Of a stretch of DNA of 64,000 bases, positions 46,421 to 57,559 are shown piece after piece (position 1 is the first letter of the stretch; each line of letters opens with the position of its first letter). Location: the NCBI GenBank assembly GCA_015680685.1, contig MNCI01014639.1:62001-126000 (forward strand). Reading direction: 5' to 3'. The notes below the pieces were generated by a model. The model made no database searches. It worked only from the letters and a program-made list of their open reading frames with translations, and was not told where the DNA came from. Source of the DNA: Gnetum montanum (Eukaryota; Streptophyta; Gnetopsida; Gnetales; Gnetaceae). A program made the position numbers and the translations under genes.

Positions 46421-49400
46421 ATGGATTGTTAGCATTTATCCACACCGTTAATCATTAATGGGCCGTATGGAAAGATCGCGAGAAACATCGACATAAATCT
46501 CATCCACTTAAGTTTATCAACGGACGATGCAGTCATAGCCTCAACACAGCAAACACTAGATAACTACAAAGGTATTACAAAGCCCCTTGACATAAAAGCT
46601 GAAAACATTACCGAAGACCCGTTGACCGAAACCCCCATCGCCATGCCCGATGAAGAAATTAAAATATTAAAATTGAGTACATTACTGCAACCTCAACTGG
46701 TCAAAGACATAGAGGATGTGCTTAGGGACAACATAAAGGCATTCGCTTGGTCATACACGGACTTGCCTAGATTGGATCCTTGAATCATCCAACACAACAT
46801 TATCCTTGGTCCAAAATTGAGACCAGTAAAGAAAAAATCCCGAAAGGTTAAACCTAAGGGGGCATTAGTAGTTCATAATGAGATCACCAAGCTTTATCAG
46901 GCCGGTTTCATTCGGGCTGTTGATTACGCCGATTGGGTATCCAACATGGTCATTGTCCTGAAAAAGAACAGAAGTATTTGCTTATGCATTGACTTCCGGG
47001 ATCTCAACGTTGCAACCATAAAAGATGATTTTTCCCTACCCAACATCGATCAACTCGTTGACTCGACCATTGGGCATGCCCTATTATCTTTTATGGATGG
47101 CTTCTTAGGATACAACCAGATATGCATTAACCCAGAGCATCAGCTCCGGACTACCTTTATGACACCATGGGAAACCTTTTGTTATACAATGATGCCCTTC
47201 GGTCTCAAGAATGTTGGGGCCACATATCAAAGGGCGATGACATTCATTTTTAGTGATTACATGTTACACTCGCTCAACGACTACATGGAAGATATCGTGG
47301 TTAAATCGAAGACATCAGAACAACATGTACAAGATCTTGACTTGGTGCTAAAATTTTGTTTAAAATATGAACTAAGACTTAACCTAAAGAAATGTGTCTT
47401 CGGTGTCAAAACAAGCAAAATTCTTGGATTCATAGCCTCAGAAACATGGATACGAGTAGACCCCGATAAAGTTAAGGTCATAACAAACTTAAAACCACCT
47501 AGCAATCTTACTGAACTCCGAGGTCTACAAGGTAGATTATCATTTATCAGGCGTTTCATAGAAAAACTAATGGACAAGTTGAAACCTATGAACCACTTGC
47601 TATGCAAGAACATCCATTTTGAATGGACTCCACAGTGCCAGGAAGCATTCGACAATATTAAAGTAGCACTCATTCAATTACCCACGGTTTATCCACCTCA
47701 AAATGATAAACCATTTTACATCTACCTTGCCACTTCGGATTCGTCAATCGCGTCTATGCTTTGCCAGAAACAAGATACCAGAACCGAAGTCCCTGTCTAT
47801 TACTTAAGCCATGCATTAGTTGCCCATGAGAAAAAGTATAATGACGTGGAGAGGTCATGTTTAGCCCTGGTCTTTTCTCTAAAGAAATGACAACATTACC
47901 TCTTCCACAATCAAGTTAACATAATCTGCAAGGATAATGTGCTGAGAGCCATCACTAAAAATATTTATGAGTCAAGTCGAATAGCCCGTTGGAAAGCCAT
48001 GATAGCTAAGTTTGACCTAGATTACATAGCACAATCATCAGTTAAGGATCAATCCATAGCAAATCAAATGACCATGTCACCAACGCACGATCAAGTAACA
48101 ATAGAGCCAGAATTCCCTGACAAAAATGTAAGTGCAATAGCCATCGTACCTGATGACTACGAAGCTGTTTTGAACTTTGATGAAGCATCCACCTCTCAAT
48201 AAGGAAGTGTTGTCGCCGTCATCACCTATCCCTCTGGAGAGATCCGACCCTTTACTTATCGTTTTGATTTTCACTGTACCAACAACATAGCAGAGTACGA
48301 AGGTCTCCTTAGAGGTCTCATGGCAGCACTGGCTTCAGACATCAGATGACTGGTGGTCAAAGGAGATTCACAACTAGTTTTGAACCAAGTCACAGATATT
48401 TATACATGCAAAGCGCTACATTTACAACCATACTGTGACTTGGCAAAACACTTAATGAGACGATTTGAAAACATCGATGTGCAACATGTCTCTAGAAATG
48501 ATAATACCATCGCAGACACATTGGCCACCTTACCGTTAAACATATCACCTGACATGTTTCATACATTTTCAAGCTCCATAATCAATTGTGCCAAACCAAT
48601 AACCGATACTTTTGATACGTTGCCAATTACATCCGTTAGTATAACACACATGATAGAATGGTATGATAACATAAAAGAGTACCTTCTACGTGGTGAAACA
48701 CTGCAACACTTAACAAACACACAAAAAGATGCAATACAAAAACGTTCTAAGCAATATGCACTGGTAGGGGACACCTTGTGTTGTCGATCCTACAAAGGCA
48801 TACTGCTAACATGTGTTCGTAGCGCTGATGCCCAAAACATTGTTGAGCAAGTACATGATGGACTATGTAGAGGACATATAGCACCAAAAGCAATGGCAAC
48901 AAAGATAAGACTCTTAGGCTATTATTGGCCATACATGGAGTATGACTATCTCTCCAAGGCTAAAACATGCAGTACCTGTCAAAGACATAGTAATCTAATT
49001 CATGTCCCACCAAATGAGTTGCATACAACAAAAATCACATGACTCTTTCAAAAGTGGGGGTTGGACCTTATCGAACCAATAACACCCTCATCTTCTGCAA
49101 GGCATAGTTTCATTATAACCACGACAAAGTATTTCACAAAGTGGGTAGAAGTCGTTCCCCTTCGAAAAACCACATCTAAACACGTGTGCCACTTCATTCT
49201 TGAAAAGATTGTGATCCACTTTGGCATCCCCATGACCATCATCATTAATAATGGTCCACAATTCAGCAGTGCCAAAACCAAAACTTTTTGTGAAAGTCTA
49301 GGGATCAAAAATTATTTTTCATCCCCTTACTACCCTTAGAGCAACGGGCAAGAAAAAGCCACAAACAATACCATCATTACAATACTTAAAAGGATGCTTA

Positions 49401-49897
49401 ACCAAAGCAAGAGAAAATTGCACGAATAGCTAGTATACGCACTGTGGGCATATCGTACTACGCACCGGACTTCAACAAGTAAAACGCCATATAGTCTTGT
49501 TTATGGTTCAGAAGCTATTTTACCTCTAGAATTACAGGTACCTTCTTTAAGGATCACACTTTCCGCACTCCTTGACGAAAGGCAAAAAAATGACCTACGA
49601 ATCATTGACCTGGACTCAGTGGAGGAAGAATGCATACGTGCACTCGATCAGATCGAATGGTACCAAAAACAACAATGGCAGCACCATCGACATGACATTC
49701 ATAAGTGCCCTATCAAAGAAGGTGACCTTGTACTTAAGGTCGTTCGGGAACACCCGGACAAATTCTTAGCCAACTGGGAAGGGCCCTACCTAGTCACCAA
49801 AGCATACGACAATGGAGCATTCAAGTTAGCTAATATGGAAGGGCATGAGCTTGCAAATCTAAGCAATCACTTGTTCTTGAAACCGTTCCATATTTGA
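46421..49897 (+). pseudogene. Element A pol: RT, RNase H, second RNase H, integrase
   Basis: One frame from ATG 46421 to TGA 49895-49897, broken by about eight stops and no frameshift. An acceptor-like TATTGGCAG|G ends 11 bases before the ATG, as in element B. RT: FMDGFLGYNQI near 47090, MPFGLKN near 47190, catalytic YMED at 47282-47293 (second Asp box changed to Glu-Asp). Canonical RNase H about 47690-48070. Archaeal-type RNase H about 48160-48560 (NIAEYEGLLRGL, VKGDSQLVLNQV), the Tat hallmark. Integrase: zinc region 48850-48990 (CSTCQRH), core with IINNGPQF near 49236 (Asp changed to Asn) and QEKATNN near 49350. C-terminal IKEGDLVLKVV near 49713. It would copy and insert the element; now inactive. 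Confidence 0.92.
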
Positions 49898-49909
49898 GTA
49901 CAAGCTAAG

Positions 49910-50425
49910 GTACGTGCAAGTCCTGGCATCATGACTATAAAATGATACCACAGTTCATCCTGGCATCATGATGATAAATGGATACCACATAGTATCTGCA
50001 ATGACAATAAACTAGTACCCGTCTAGTATGACAGTAAACTACCACAGTTGCATTCACCAGAGTCCATTAAGACTATAAACTGGTTTGTCTCTTCATGATC
50101 CACTAAGACTAGAAACTAGCAATGCACCATCTGCCACGATGCTAAACGGGCAATGTCCAATGGGTCATGACATAAAACTAACCCATGCAAGTCCACTAAG
50201 ACTATAAACTAGTAATTTCATCTCTAGTTCCTCAATCAATGGTTGCATTCAAACTCCATCAAAATCGTTGCATCGCTCGCCATCGGCCGACCCTAACGAC
50301 ATTGCTACCATTCATATACAATGCCTGAAATCTCATCTAATGCCTTTGTTTCATCAGTATCTATTTAAGTATAAGCTTGCTTACACACTCATGGTTTTCT
50401 TATCTTCTTGGAGTTGTGTTTGCAG
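49910..50425 (+). other. Putative intron after integrase in element A
   Basis: Donor GCTAAG|GTACGTGCAAG begins 13 bases after the pol stop; acceptor GTTGTGTTTGCAG|GATG ends at 50425. The matching pair in element B is 17963-18855. Repeat block 3 lies inside. No transcript data are available. Confidence 0.45.
49917..50215 (+). repeat. CTTAAACTA repeat block 3 of element A (after integrase)
   Basis: About nine diverged units of GTCCACTAAGACTATAAACTAGTA or CATCATGACTATAAAATGATACCA type. Confidence 0.78.
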
Positions 50426-51227
50426 GATGACACTCACAGGTGTTCGCACAAGAATGCACTTCATCATAAGCAGCAAGGTGAGATGTTGTTCATAGCGCAC
50501 ATGACAAGACTAATCAAGCCATTCATTACTACATCCCCAATTTCATATCCCACTTATCCCTCAACATCTTATACTTAGTTACATCTCGGACACATCTGGT
50601 ATAGCCTGAAACATCGAACATACTGTTGCATATCATGCCACTCCTAAGCGGTTGCAACCGACAACATGGCATTTGAGCATAAAAAAAATGTCATTCCTTC
50701 CCATATAAAACACAAGATGGGATGGTAGTTGCCTCAAAAGCAAACACTCATGTTTAAAATAATCAAGAAACATCCCATGGCATGGCTTTGGTTCTCTGCG
50801 AATAGGCTCCCCCTAAAACACTAAACAAGGGCCCTGTTCCTCCAAAGAATGCAACGCATCATTACGTGGCTTTGGTCTTGCCAACAAGTTCTCTTGGACA
50901 CTAACCAAGAGTCTTGTTCTGCCAAAGGACGTATATCGCATGTCTTGATTCCGAGTCTGCTAAACAATGGCTATTGGCAAGGATCAGCATGACCCGTATA
51001 CACCCTAGCACATCCCCTTCACTATGCACAACCTTGATTTCTCCCGAATCCCCATAGTTTCCATTTTCCTACTAGCTACAAATTTCACTTCCCTAATCCT
51101 ATGTACTATTGAACATGGTGTGATGATGTCTAGTCACGTGGCAAAGGAAAAAGTCTTCATCGAGTTTCTTGTGGTGTTTTGCACTTCTTTGTTGGCGTTT
51201 CTCGAGTCAATTCCTCCAAGCGTCAAC
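50426..51227 (+). other. Element A 3' region before the polypurine tract
   Basis: Only short open stretches are present. MTLTGVRTRMHF starts right after the putative acceptor and stops after about 22 codons. No recognised domain. Confidence 0.4.
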
Positions 51228-51240
51228 AAAGAGGGGCCAA
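51228..51240 (+). promoter_or_regulatory. Polypurine tract of element A
   Basis: AAAGAGGGGCCAA immediately precedes the 3' LTR start TGAAACACC. Confidence 0.85.
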
Positions 51241-52368
51241 TGAAACACCACAAAATTTCGAGCTTAGTACTTTTCCAACAAGAAGAAAGTCCCTGAGACC
51301 CTCCACTAAGTATGTATTCTTCGTGTATACGCTGAGCGTATATGCCCCAGATTGTATCTCCAGCGTATACGCCCCAGATTGCATCTACAGCATATACGCC
51401 CAGCATAGACGTCTAGCATCCACACCCAGTGTACACGCCTCACATATACGCTCAGCAGGTATGACTGATGTATATGCTCAGCAAGCAATCCCTGAAGACG
51501 GCATGGAGAAAACACTATAGAGAAAGACTTGGTACGAGGCATCAACTCATATGAATAGAGTAACCATCAGCGTATACGCCCAGCATCCACAACATATACG
51601 CCCAGCGTATACACCCAGCATATATGCCTAGAGTCTACGCCCACTAGATACAACGTGTACACCCAACATATATGCCTAGTAGAGCCAGCATGTTGTACAC
51701 TTGTACATTTTATTCTTTCGCACCCATTCAATGCGCCACGTGTCACCCACCCGATTCTAATGGCTAAACCTGTATAAAAACCCCAATTTTTCATTAGATC
51801 GGGGTTGGCAATTTTGAGCAAACCAGAGAGAAAAAAGGACGCTAAGAACCAGAGTAGAGAACCCTGTACGCTGGACCTCAACCCTGTATACTGAACATAC
51901 AACCTCTATGTTGTGCCTGAAGTCTGAACTAGCACACAGTCATCCTTGCATCCACTGGGGCTATTCGTCCGCCTTGTGTGAAAGCCACAACTGCGTTAGA
52001 CCGGTGCATTGTAACTCTCACTTTGCAAAAATATTGCTGCATTTTCTTCCTAAAATATGTTATAGTTTTTCATTTATTATTGCATTTTTTCTATTTATGT
52101 TCTGGTACGTTTACACTCCGTTTACATTAGTTATGTTGTTTACGCCTCATTTTACATTGGTTACGCTATTTATGTATAACCCAGCATATAGCAGTTCGAT
52201 GTACGTTCGGGGAAATCCTTGCCTGATCCGCGTGCGGACCACTCAAGGTACTCTACCTTCATTAATTCCAGCTTGCCCTCAAGTGAAGGTAGGATCTTTT
52301 GTGCATGTCCGGAAATCTCCCGGTTTTTGTTTCCTTCTAGCTGGAGACCGACAATTTTGGATGGTACA
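51241..52368 (+). repeat. Element A 3' LTR
   Basis: 1128 bp, TG...CA. It aligns with 34468-35759 apart from the extra segment in the 5' copy. In about 150 aligned bases near 35500-35650 versus 52107-52257 I count about 19 differences, nearly all transitions. It has the same GTATACGC-rich part (51330-51650) and TATA box (51773-51779). Confidence 0.94.
51773..51779 (+). promoter_or_regulatory. TATA box of the element A 3' LTR
   Basis: TATAAAA in CCTGTATAAAAACCCC, counterpart of 35161-35169. Confidence 0.6.
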
Positions 52369-52373
52369 ATATC
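52369..52373. repeat. Target-site duplication of element A, right copy
   Basis: ATATC, identical to 34463-34467. Confidence 0.9.
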
Positions 52374-52440
52374 AAATTAAACATTTTTTTTTATTTTCAT
52401 AGTTGATTTTAATTTAATACTCTTTAGTACTTTGAAGTAG

Positions 52441-55435
52441 ATGGTACATGGAGGAAGTGCACAAGGGGTAGCTTGTGGTCAAGGGAAAGATGAAGCCTAT
52501 ATAAGAGCACATGAAAAGAAAACCATGGTGGCAATAAAATCATTAGTAGAGCTAGAGACAAAGCTACTATTACTAGGGTGAGTTTTCTCAACTAGCATTT
52601 TTCATTTTTCATTTAATTTTTCTAGTGAAATGATGAATTGAGATAGGATAAAGGAAGCATGCTTGAGAGAATGGTTGTGCCTAGAAAGATTAGGTTCATT
52701 AGCAATAGTAACATTAGTATGGATGATAGTGATGTTACATGTTGATGATAGTAAGGATAGGCATTGGTGACATTGGTTGGTATCAATGTGCCACTAGTGC
52801 AACTTGCTTAGCCTAAGAATCACATTGCAAGCATTAGTATAGTTAGTTCAATTAGGGTTAAGAGATAGTAGAATTTGGTATGCAAGTAGTCAAGAAAGGG
52901 TTATGTGGTATGGCATAAGGGTCAATGTGATTTATGTGATAAGTGTAACCTACACAAAAGGCATGCATGAAGTGAGGGTTCCAAAGAGAAGTAGCATAGG
53001 TGGGGGATGGTAGAGGTGTTACATTATGAACTAAGATACAAATGGAAGATAAGGTTTTTTGGTCTTGGTGGATGACAATGAGTGATAGATTTAGTGGTGA
53101 GAAGTGGCTTAGGGTAGTAGATGATACTAAGACTTGGTGATGAAGTATATAGAGAGGTGCACAATATGTAGGGAATCTAGTATGTAGGATTTCTTAGTAT
53201 AACAATTATTTAGAGTGGACATAGATATTTTACATTTTTACCAAGCTAAGGTTAAAATATTTGTAGGGAAAGAGAAAATCGAAGTTATATATGGAAAAGA
53301 GAGGATGTTTGTGTGACAACAATGTAGAGATCATAGAAGAAAGAAGATTTGTTAGCATCATAGTGGTAAGAGGCACAAATGAAAAGAGTATGCACATGAT
53401 GCACAAATCTAGCATATGGCTCTTATGCCTAGCATGGATATCAAGACATGCATAGAACATGCAGTAAACATGCTATAGGTGTTGATGACATAAACAATTG
53501 TTATATACTTTTTAAAGATAAAACTAAAAAAACATGAAGATGGAGAATATGTGGGCAATTTCCATGATTTAATGGTGGGAGGGATGATGCTAGATGTAGA
53601 AGATAATAGGAGTTATGTGTGGTAATGGATTAATGGATATGGTGTTGTAACTTAAATGTTATGATAGACATGCAAGCATGTTGATGGTAGTAGGTGGCAA
53701 AGAATGTGAAGTGGTAGAAGTGCATGCATCTTTGATGTGATATTTTAATAGATAAGATGTATTTATAGGTTCAAGGATCTTGATAACCAAGAATTCTATG
53801 TAGGAAAATTAGATAAGATGCTTTGTAAGATTGGCCATGTATAGAATTATTACTTACTAATATTTGAGTAGTTTCCTAATGAGATGAATCATGCTAGAGA
53901 TCATTGGTGATATACTAATTTTCAAAATGCTATTTTGGTCCATGTGTTACATGAGAGGGATGATCTAGACCTAGATGAGAAATGGCCTAAGGGAATTAGG
54001 ATTAGTTTGGGTCACAAAGATATCTTTAAAAAGTGCCCTTAGCTTTCCACAATGCTTTGGTTAGATCCCTATATGATATTTTTATGTTGATGTTAATGTT
54101 GATGATGATGAATTTATTTATGTTTATATTTGTACTTATGTTTTCCCTTTTGAATTTTTTATAAATAAACTTAGAACTTTTGAGGTGATCTAGATAGAGC
54201 TAGGGAATGTAAAAGAGGAGTGTTTACAAGAAACTTATCATAACACTTCATTCAATCACATGTTGATGAGTAGACATGGATAAAAATACCTTCACATCTT
54301 TGAACTAGTAGGGTTAACACATTTCTTTATCTTGATCTTGCTTTACATTTTGTTCATTAATGTTATTAATGTAGTAAAATTTATTCCAACTAATGGTGAT
54401 TGTTTATGCTTGGGATTATGACGAAGAGATGGTATTATAGTGGAATAAGGATTTGTTGTGATACTAGTTTAGATTTTTTTATGGAGATTCCATTAATTAG
54501 GACAACATGTTGTTCAAAATAAAGAGCTAATAGATTATTAACTAGATGTAGTATGTGGTTATGGATTAGAACATTCACCATGGGAATGAAGATTTGAATA
54601 AAAGAGGATGTTCTATGAGAGGATTAGATAGAGAAGGATTATGTCTTCCCAATGGGTAACTACTACTATTAACACCATCATGAGTGGTGCTACTTATAAT
54701 TGGGCAAGCCACATATATGAGAATATGGCTAAGAAGTTGAATAATATCAAGTTGATTGATGGTAATAGTTCTAGTAACTTTATGAATTCTAGCTTCTATG
54801 ATGACATGTTATAGTATTTCATAGAGTTGCTTATTTGTATTGAGCATTAGGAGGAGAAGGTTCTTAGTGATAATAACTTTTCCTCATATTTGTACCAACA
54901 TATTACTCATATCATGTTGATTCTTTCATATACTATGGAAGAACAATTAGATGTCACATCCTCATTGGGAAATGATGTAATGAGTCTTCCATGATAAATA
55001 TCATGAATTTACCTAAAAAAACATTCTATTTGTGGTAACTTGAAGCAAATAATGAAGGACATTAGAGCATGTGCTATTGACACATAGAATGGTGAATAAG
55101 CCTTGGTGAAGATAAGGGTTGATAATTCTTAGGTAGTTGGTACCTATGGTTTATAGAAGGATATTTTGAGGATGAAGGATACTAGGATCGTAGAGAAACT
55201 AGGAATTTTATGTTTTTATTTTATTTTATTATACTATTTTTAAGAATTTTTATAATTATTTATTAACATGTTTTAATTCTTATGTTTATTATTAACAACT
55301 ATCTTAAACACATGAAAGAAAGTAGAACAAGAGGTTTTAGCCAAAGTAGAAGCTAAAAATAGGTAAAAGAAGAGGTAGAAAAAAGGGACAAGATAAGAAA
55401 TGAAGTGAAAATCAAGGGAGAAAGTTGAGGCTAGG
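52441..55435 (+). pseudogene. Element G accessory gene, antisense to G pol, decayed
   Basis: Element G pol is on the minus strand, and this gene is on the plus strand ahead of it, the same relative arrangement as in A and B. The proposed first exon is 52441-52577 (MVHGGSAQGVACGQG..., then KSLVELETK) with donor AGG|GTGAGT at 52578. A later exon near 54640-55000 reads TTINTIMSGATYNWASHIYENMAKKLNN. This matches AQIMNDVMEEGTRYNWPKHLCKGM in element B and MRTILKIGMCYNWAQFLLSGLHKE in element A exon 4. Exons between about 52600 and 54600 cannot be drawn with confidence. Element F truncates it at 55436. Confidence 0.5.
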
Positions 55436-56809
55436 TGAAACACCACCAAGAAAATTCATGTTTCAAACTTTTTAGCATTCGAACTTTCATCCCATGAAAT
55501 TTGAGGTTAGAAGTTTATTGTAAAATGTCATGATTGTAATCCATGAGATGTAATTTTACATACTTTAACTTTTGGAGCTTAAAAATGCTCCATAAGTTAT
55601 TATAGCCTCACTTACCAGGTGAAAAAGTCTTACAATGTCTATATTTGGGCTTGAGAAGGTCAAAGATGCTTTTGGACTACCAAAATTGGCATTTTCATGG
55701 GTTTTGTGAGGGGTATGATCTTTACTACATTGGAAGCATCTATGCCTACTATTGAAGGATTTGACTTTCATCCTACCAACTATGAATAACATAGTCACCA
55801 TAAGGAAAACATTTCCACATCAAGGCCAATGTTGGAGTGGTTAGGATTTCCATTTTAATGAATCTTAATGGTGCTCCTACAACTCCAACATTGTTACTGG
55901 AAGACTAGTGTGTGTGGGAGAAGCTAGTGTGGATGAGAATTTTGTTTAATATTTTTGGTAACTAGCATGATTTTTGTGCCTTGGAGGTATCAAAAGTTAC
56001 CACAAATAGTAGATACACTAGAATCAAACACCTGCCACACCTATACATGACACCAATCTATCAATTATCATGGAAAAAATTTACAACCAAAATTCATCAA
56101 TGATATAACCTATATAAGCCAACTTAAAATACATTGAAAGTGTTCCATAACTTTTGAATTCTTGAGATTTCAAATTTGAACCAAAAACAAAAATATTTTA
56201 GGCAATTCTTAAGCATGGAACTTTCAGATGTTCAAAACACTTATAACCTTGAGGCTTGTGTGAGATTTTTTGAAGAAGCACTATACTACCTAGGCATCAA
56301 GACTTCTAATGTGATACTCCTTTTATGATAAAATTCCTTCACACACATTACCCCCTTGTGACCAGCATTACAAATCTATAATGAAAACCTACAAGGAGTT
56401 TTGGTTTTGGGAGTTAGCGAGTACCTAGATGGTGGAGTTGATTGTGATGTGGAATATGACCAGCCTCAACAACCTTCAAACTTCACCAAAGAAAACCCCT
56501 TATGCATCCAAGAATCATTTGTACATATTCTAAAATTTTTTTATTTACAATATTTTCATTGTGGTAAAATTCATAGTTCATTTTTGTGCAAAGTTGTTAC
56601 AGGTTTATTTTGTGCAGTTATTTTCTAGATCAGATCTACAATATTTTACATTTCATTTATTCCCATTTATATTTCTTAGGTTCCTAGGTAATTAGCCAAA
56701 ATGTCTAGGGATCTTTGGATCCACTTTCTTGAAGAACCTTTGGATCCAAGAAAAAATTGTTATGCACTTGTGGTTTTTGGTTTTTCAGCAACCAAATTTT
56801 TCAAGTGCA
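55436..56809 (+). repeat. Element F 5' LTR
   Basis: Begins TGAAACACCACCAAG and ends CAAGTGCA. It aligns with the element E LTR on the other strand. TATATAAG is at 56111-56118. Short open frames within it (for example at 55565-55801 and 56401-56628) are not genes. Confidence 0.8.
56111..56118 (+). promoter_or_regulatory. TATA box of the element F LTR
   Basis: TATATAAG in ACCTATATAAGCC, placed as expected within the LTR. Confidence 0.5.
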
Positions 56810-56817
56810 ATAATTTG

Positions 56818-56837
56818 TTGGTGCTAGAAGGAGGACC
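56818..56837 (+). promoter_or_regulatory. Primer-binding site of element F
   Basis: TTGGTGCTAGAAGGAGGACC, two transitions away from the element A site, 8 bases after the LTR end. Confidence 0.75.
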
Positions 56838-57559
56838 TCCACCAAAGTTCTACATCCAATCCTATTTTTTCATTTCAATAACATTTTTTCCAAGATAAAA
56901 AAAATTAAATTTACATTAAATATCTTTAAAATTTCATAAAATATTTTCTATAAGAGGAACCAATGCTACAATCCATCTTCCTACCACCAAAACCTAGTGT
57001 TGATGTTTTAGGTGATTTGGGTCTAAGGAAACCTTTTACAGTAATTGCTATAGTTTTTCAAGGCCACCATGTTTACCACTCAACATTATCTTTGTGTGTT
57101 TTCAAGGTCAAAATTTTTCTACCACAATCACTCAAACCCCCTTGCTATGAAATTTTTTAGCAAGACCAACATTTGTTGTTCTTCATTCATCAACATAACC
57201 TTTGAAAAGAAAAAACTTTTTATGTACATTTTTCAAAACATACACCAAGATGAGGAAACCTAAAATAGGGTAAGTGGGTGAGGTGGTTGTTAACATCTTA
57301 CCCCCTTTCCCCCTCTAGCATAGCCACTATTAGCAAATCCAATGTTGTTGGTTTTTTTTTTTAAAAAAAAAAATCATTGTATCTTCTCAAGTGCAAGGTG
57401 TATCCCTTCTCACTACAACCTACACTACATTTTGCAATTGTAGTTCATGAAATTTTCCAACTACACCTCTCTTTTGCATCTTGGACAATTCTAGTTACTA
57501 GAATTTTGATTTAATTAATTAATTATGCATTTTATTAAGCTAAATTTAAACCAATGAGC
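56838..57559 (+). other. Element F leader
   Basis: Noncoding. A T-run followed directly by an A-run at about 57351-57373 could fold into a hairpin. Confidence 0.45.

Larger units (their letters stand above)
34468..52368 (+). mobile_element. Element A: complete 17.9 kb Tat-like Ty3/gypsy element with a spliced antisense gene
   Basis: Order: 5' LTR (34468-35759), primer-binding site, repeat-rich leader, gag-protease (36430-40632), repeat block, antisense gene (45685-41258), repeat block, pol (46421-49897), repeat block, polypurine tract, 3' LTR (51241-52368). A perfect ATATC duplication flanks it. gag-protease and pol are each still in a single frame broken only by stops, so this is the youngest complete element here. 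It sits inside element G, between pol and the start codon of G's antisense gene. Confidence 0.95.
29967..55435 (-). mobile_element. Element G: oldest Tat-like element, split by element A and truncated by E and F
   Basis: G reads on the minus strand. Its accessory gene lies on the plus strand at 52441-55435, then the insertion point of element A (34467/52369), then pol from about 34120 to 31120, then a 3' region cut by E at 29967. gag-protease and LTRs are not in the window, probably because F inserted at 55436. The order (antisense gene then pol) matches A and B. Decay is heavy. Confidence 0.65.

Noticed and set aside
55565-55801. Minus-strand open frame with two cysteines (CFQC)
   Set aside because: It falls wholly inside the element F LTR and is not kept as a frame in the element E LTR.
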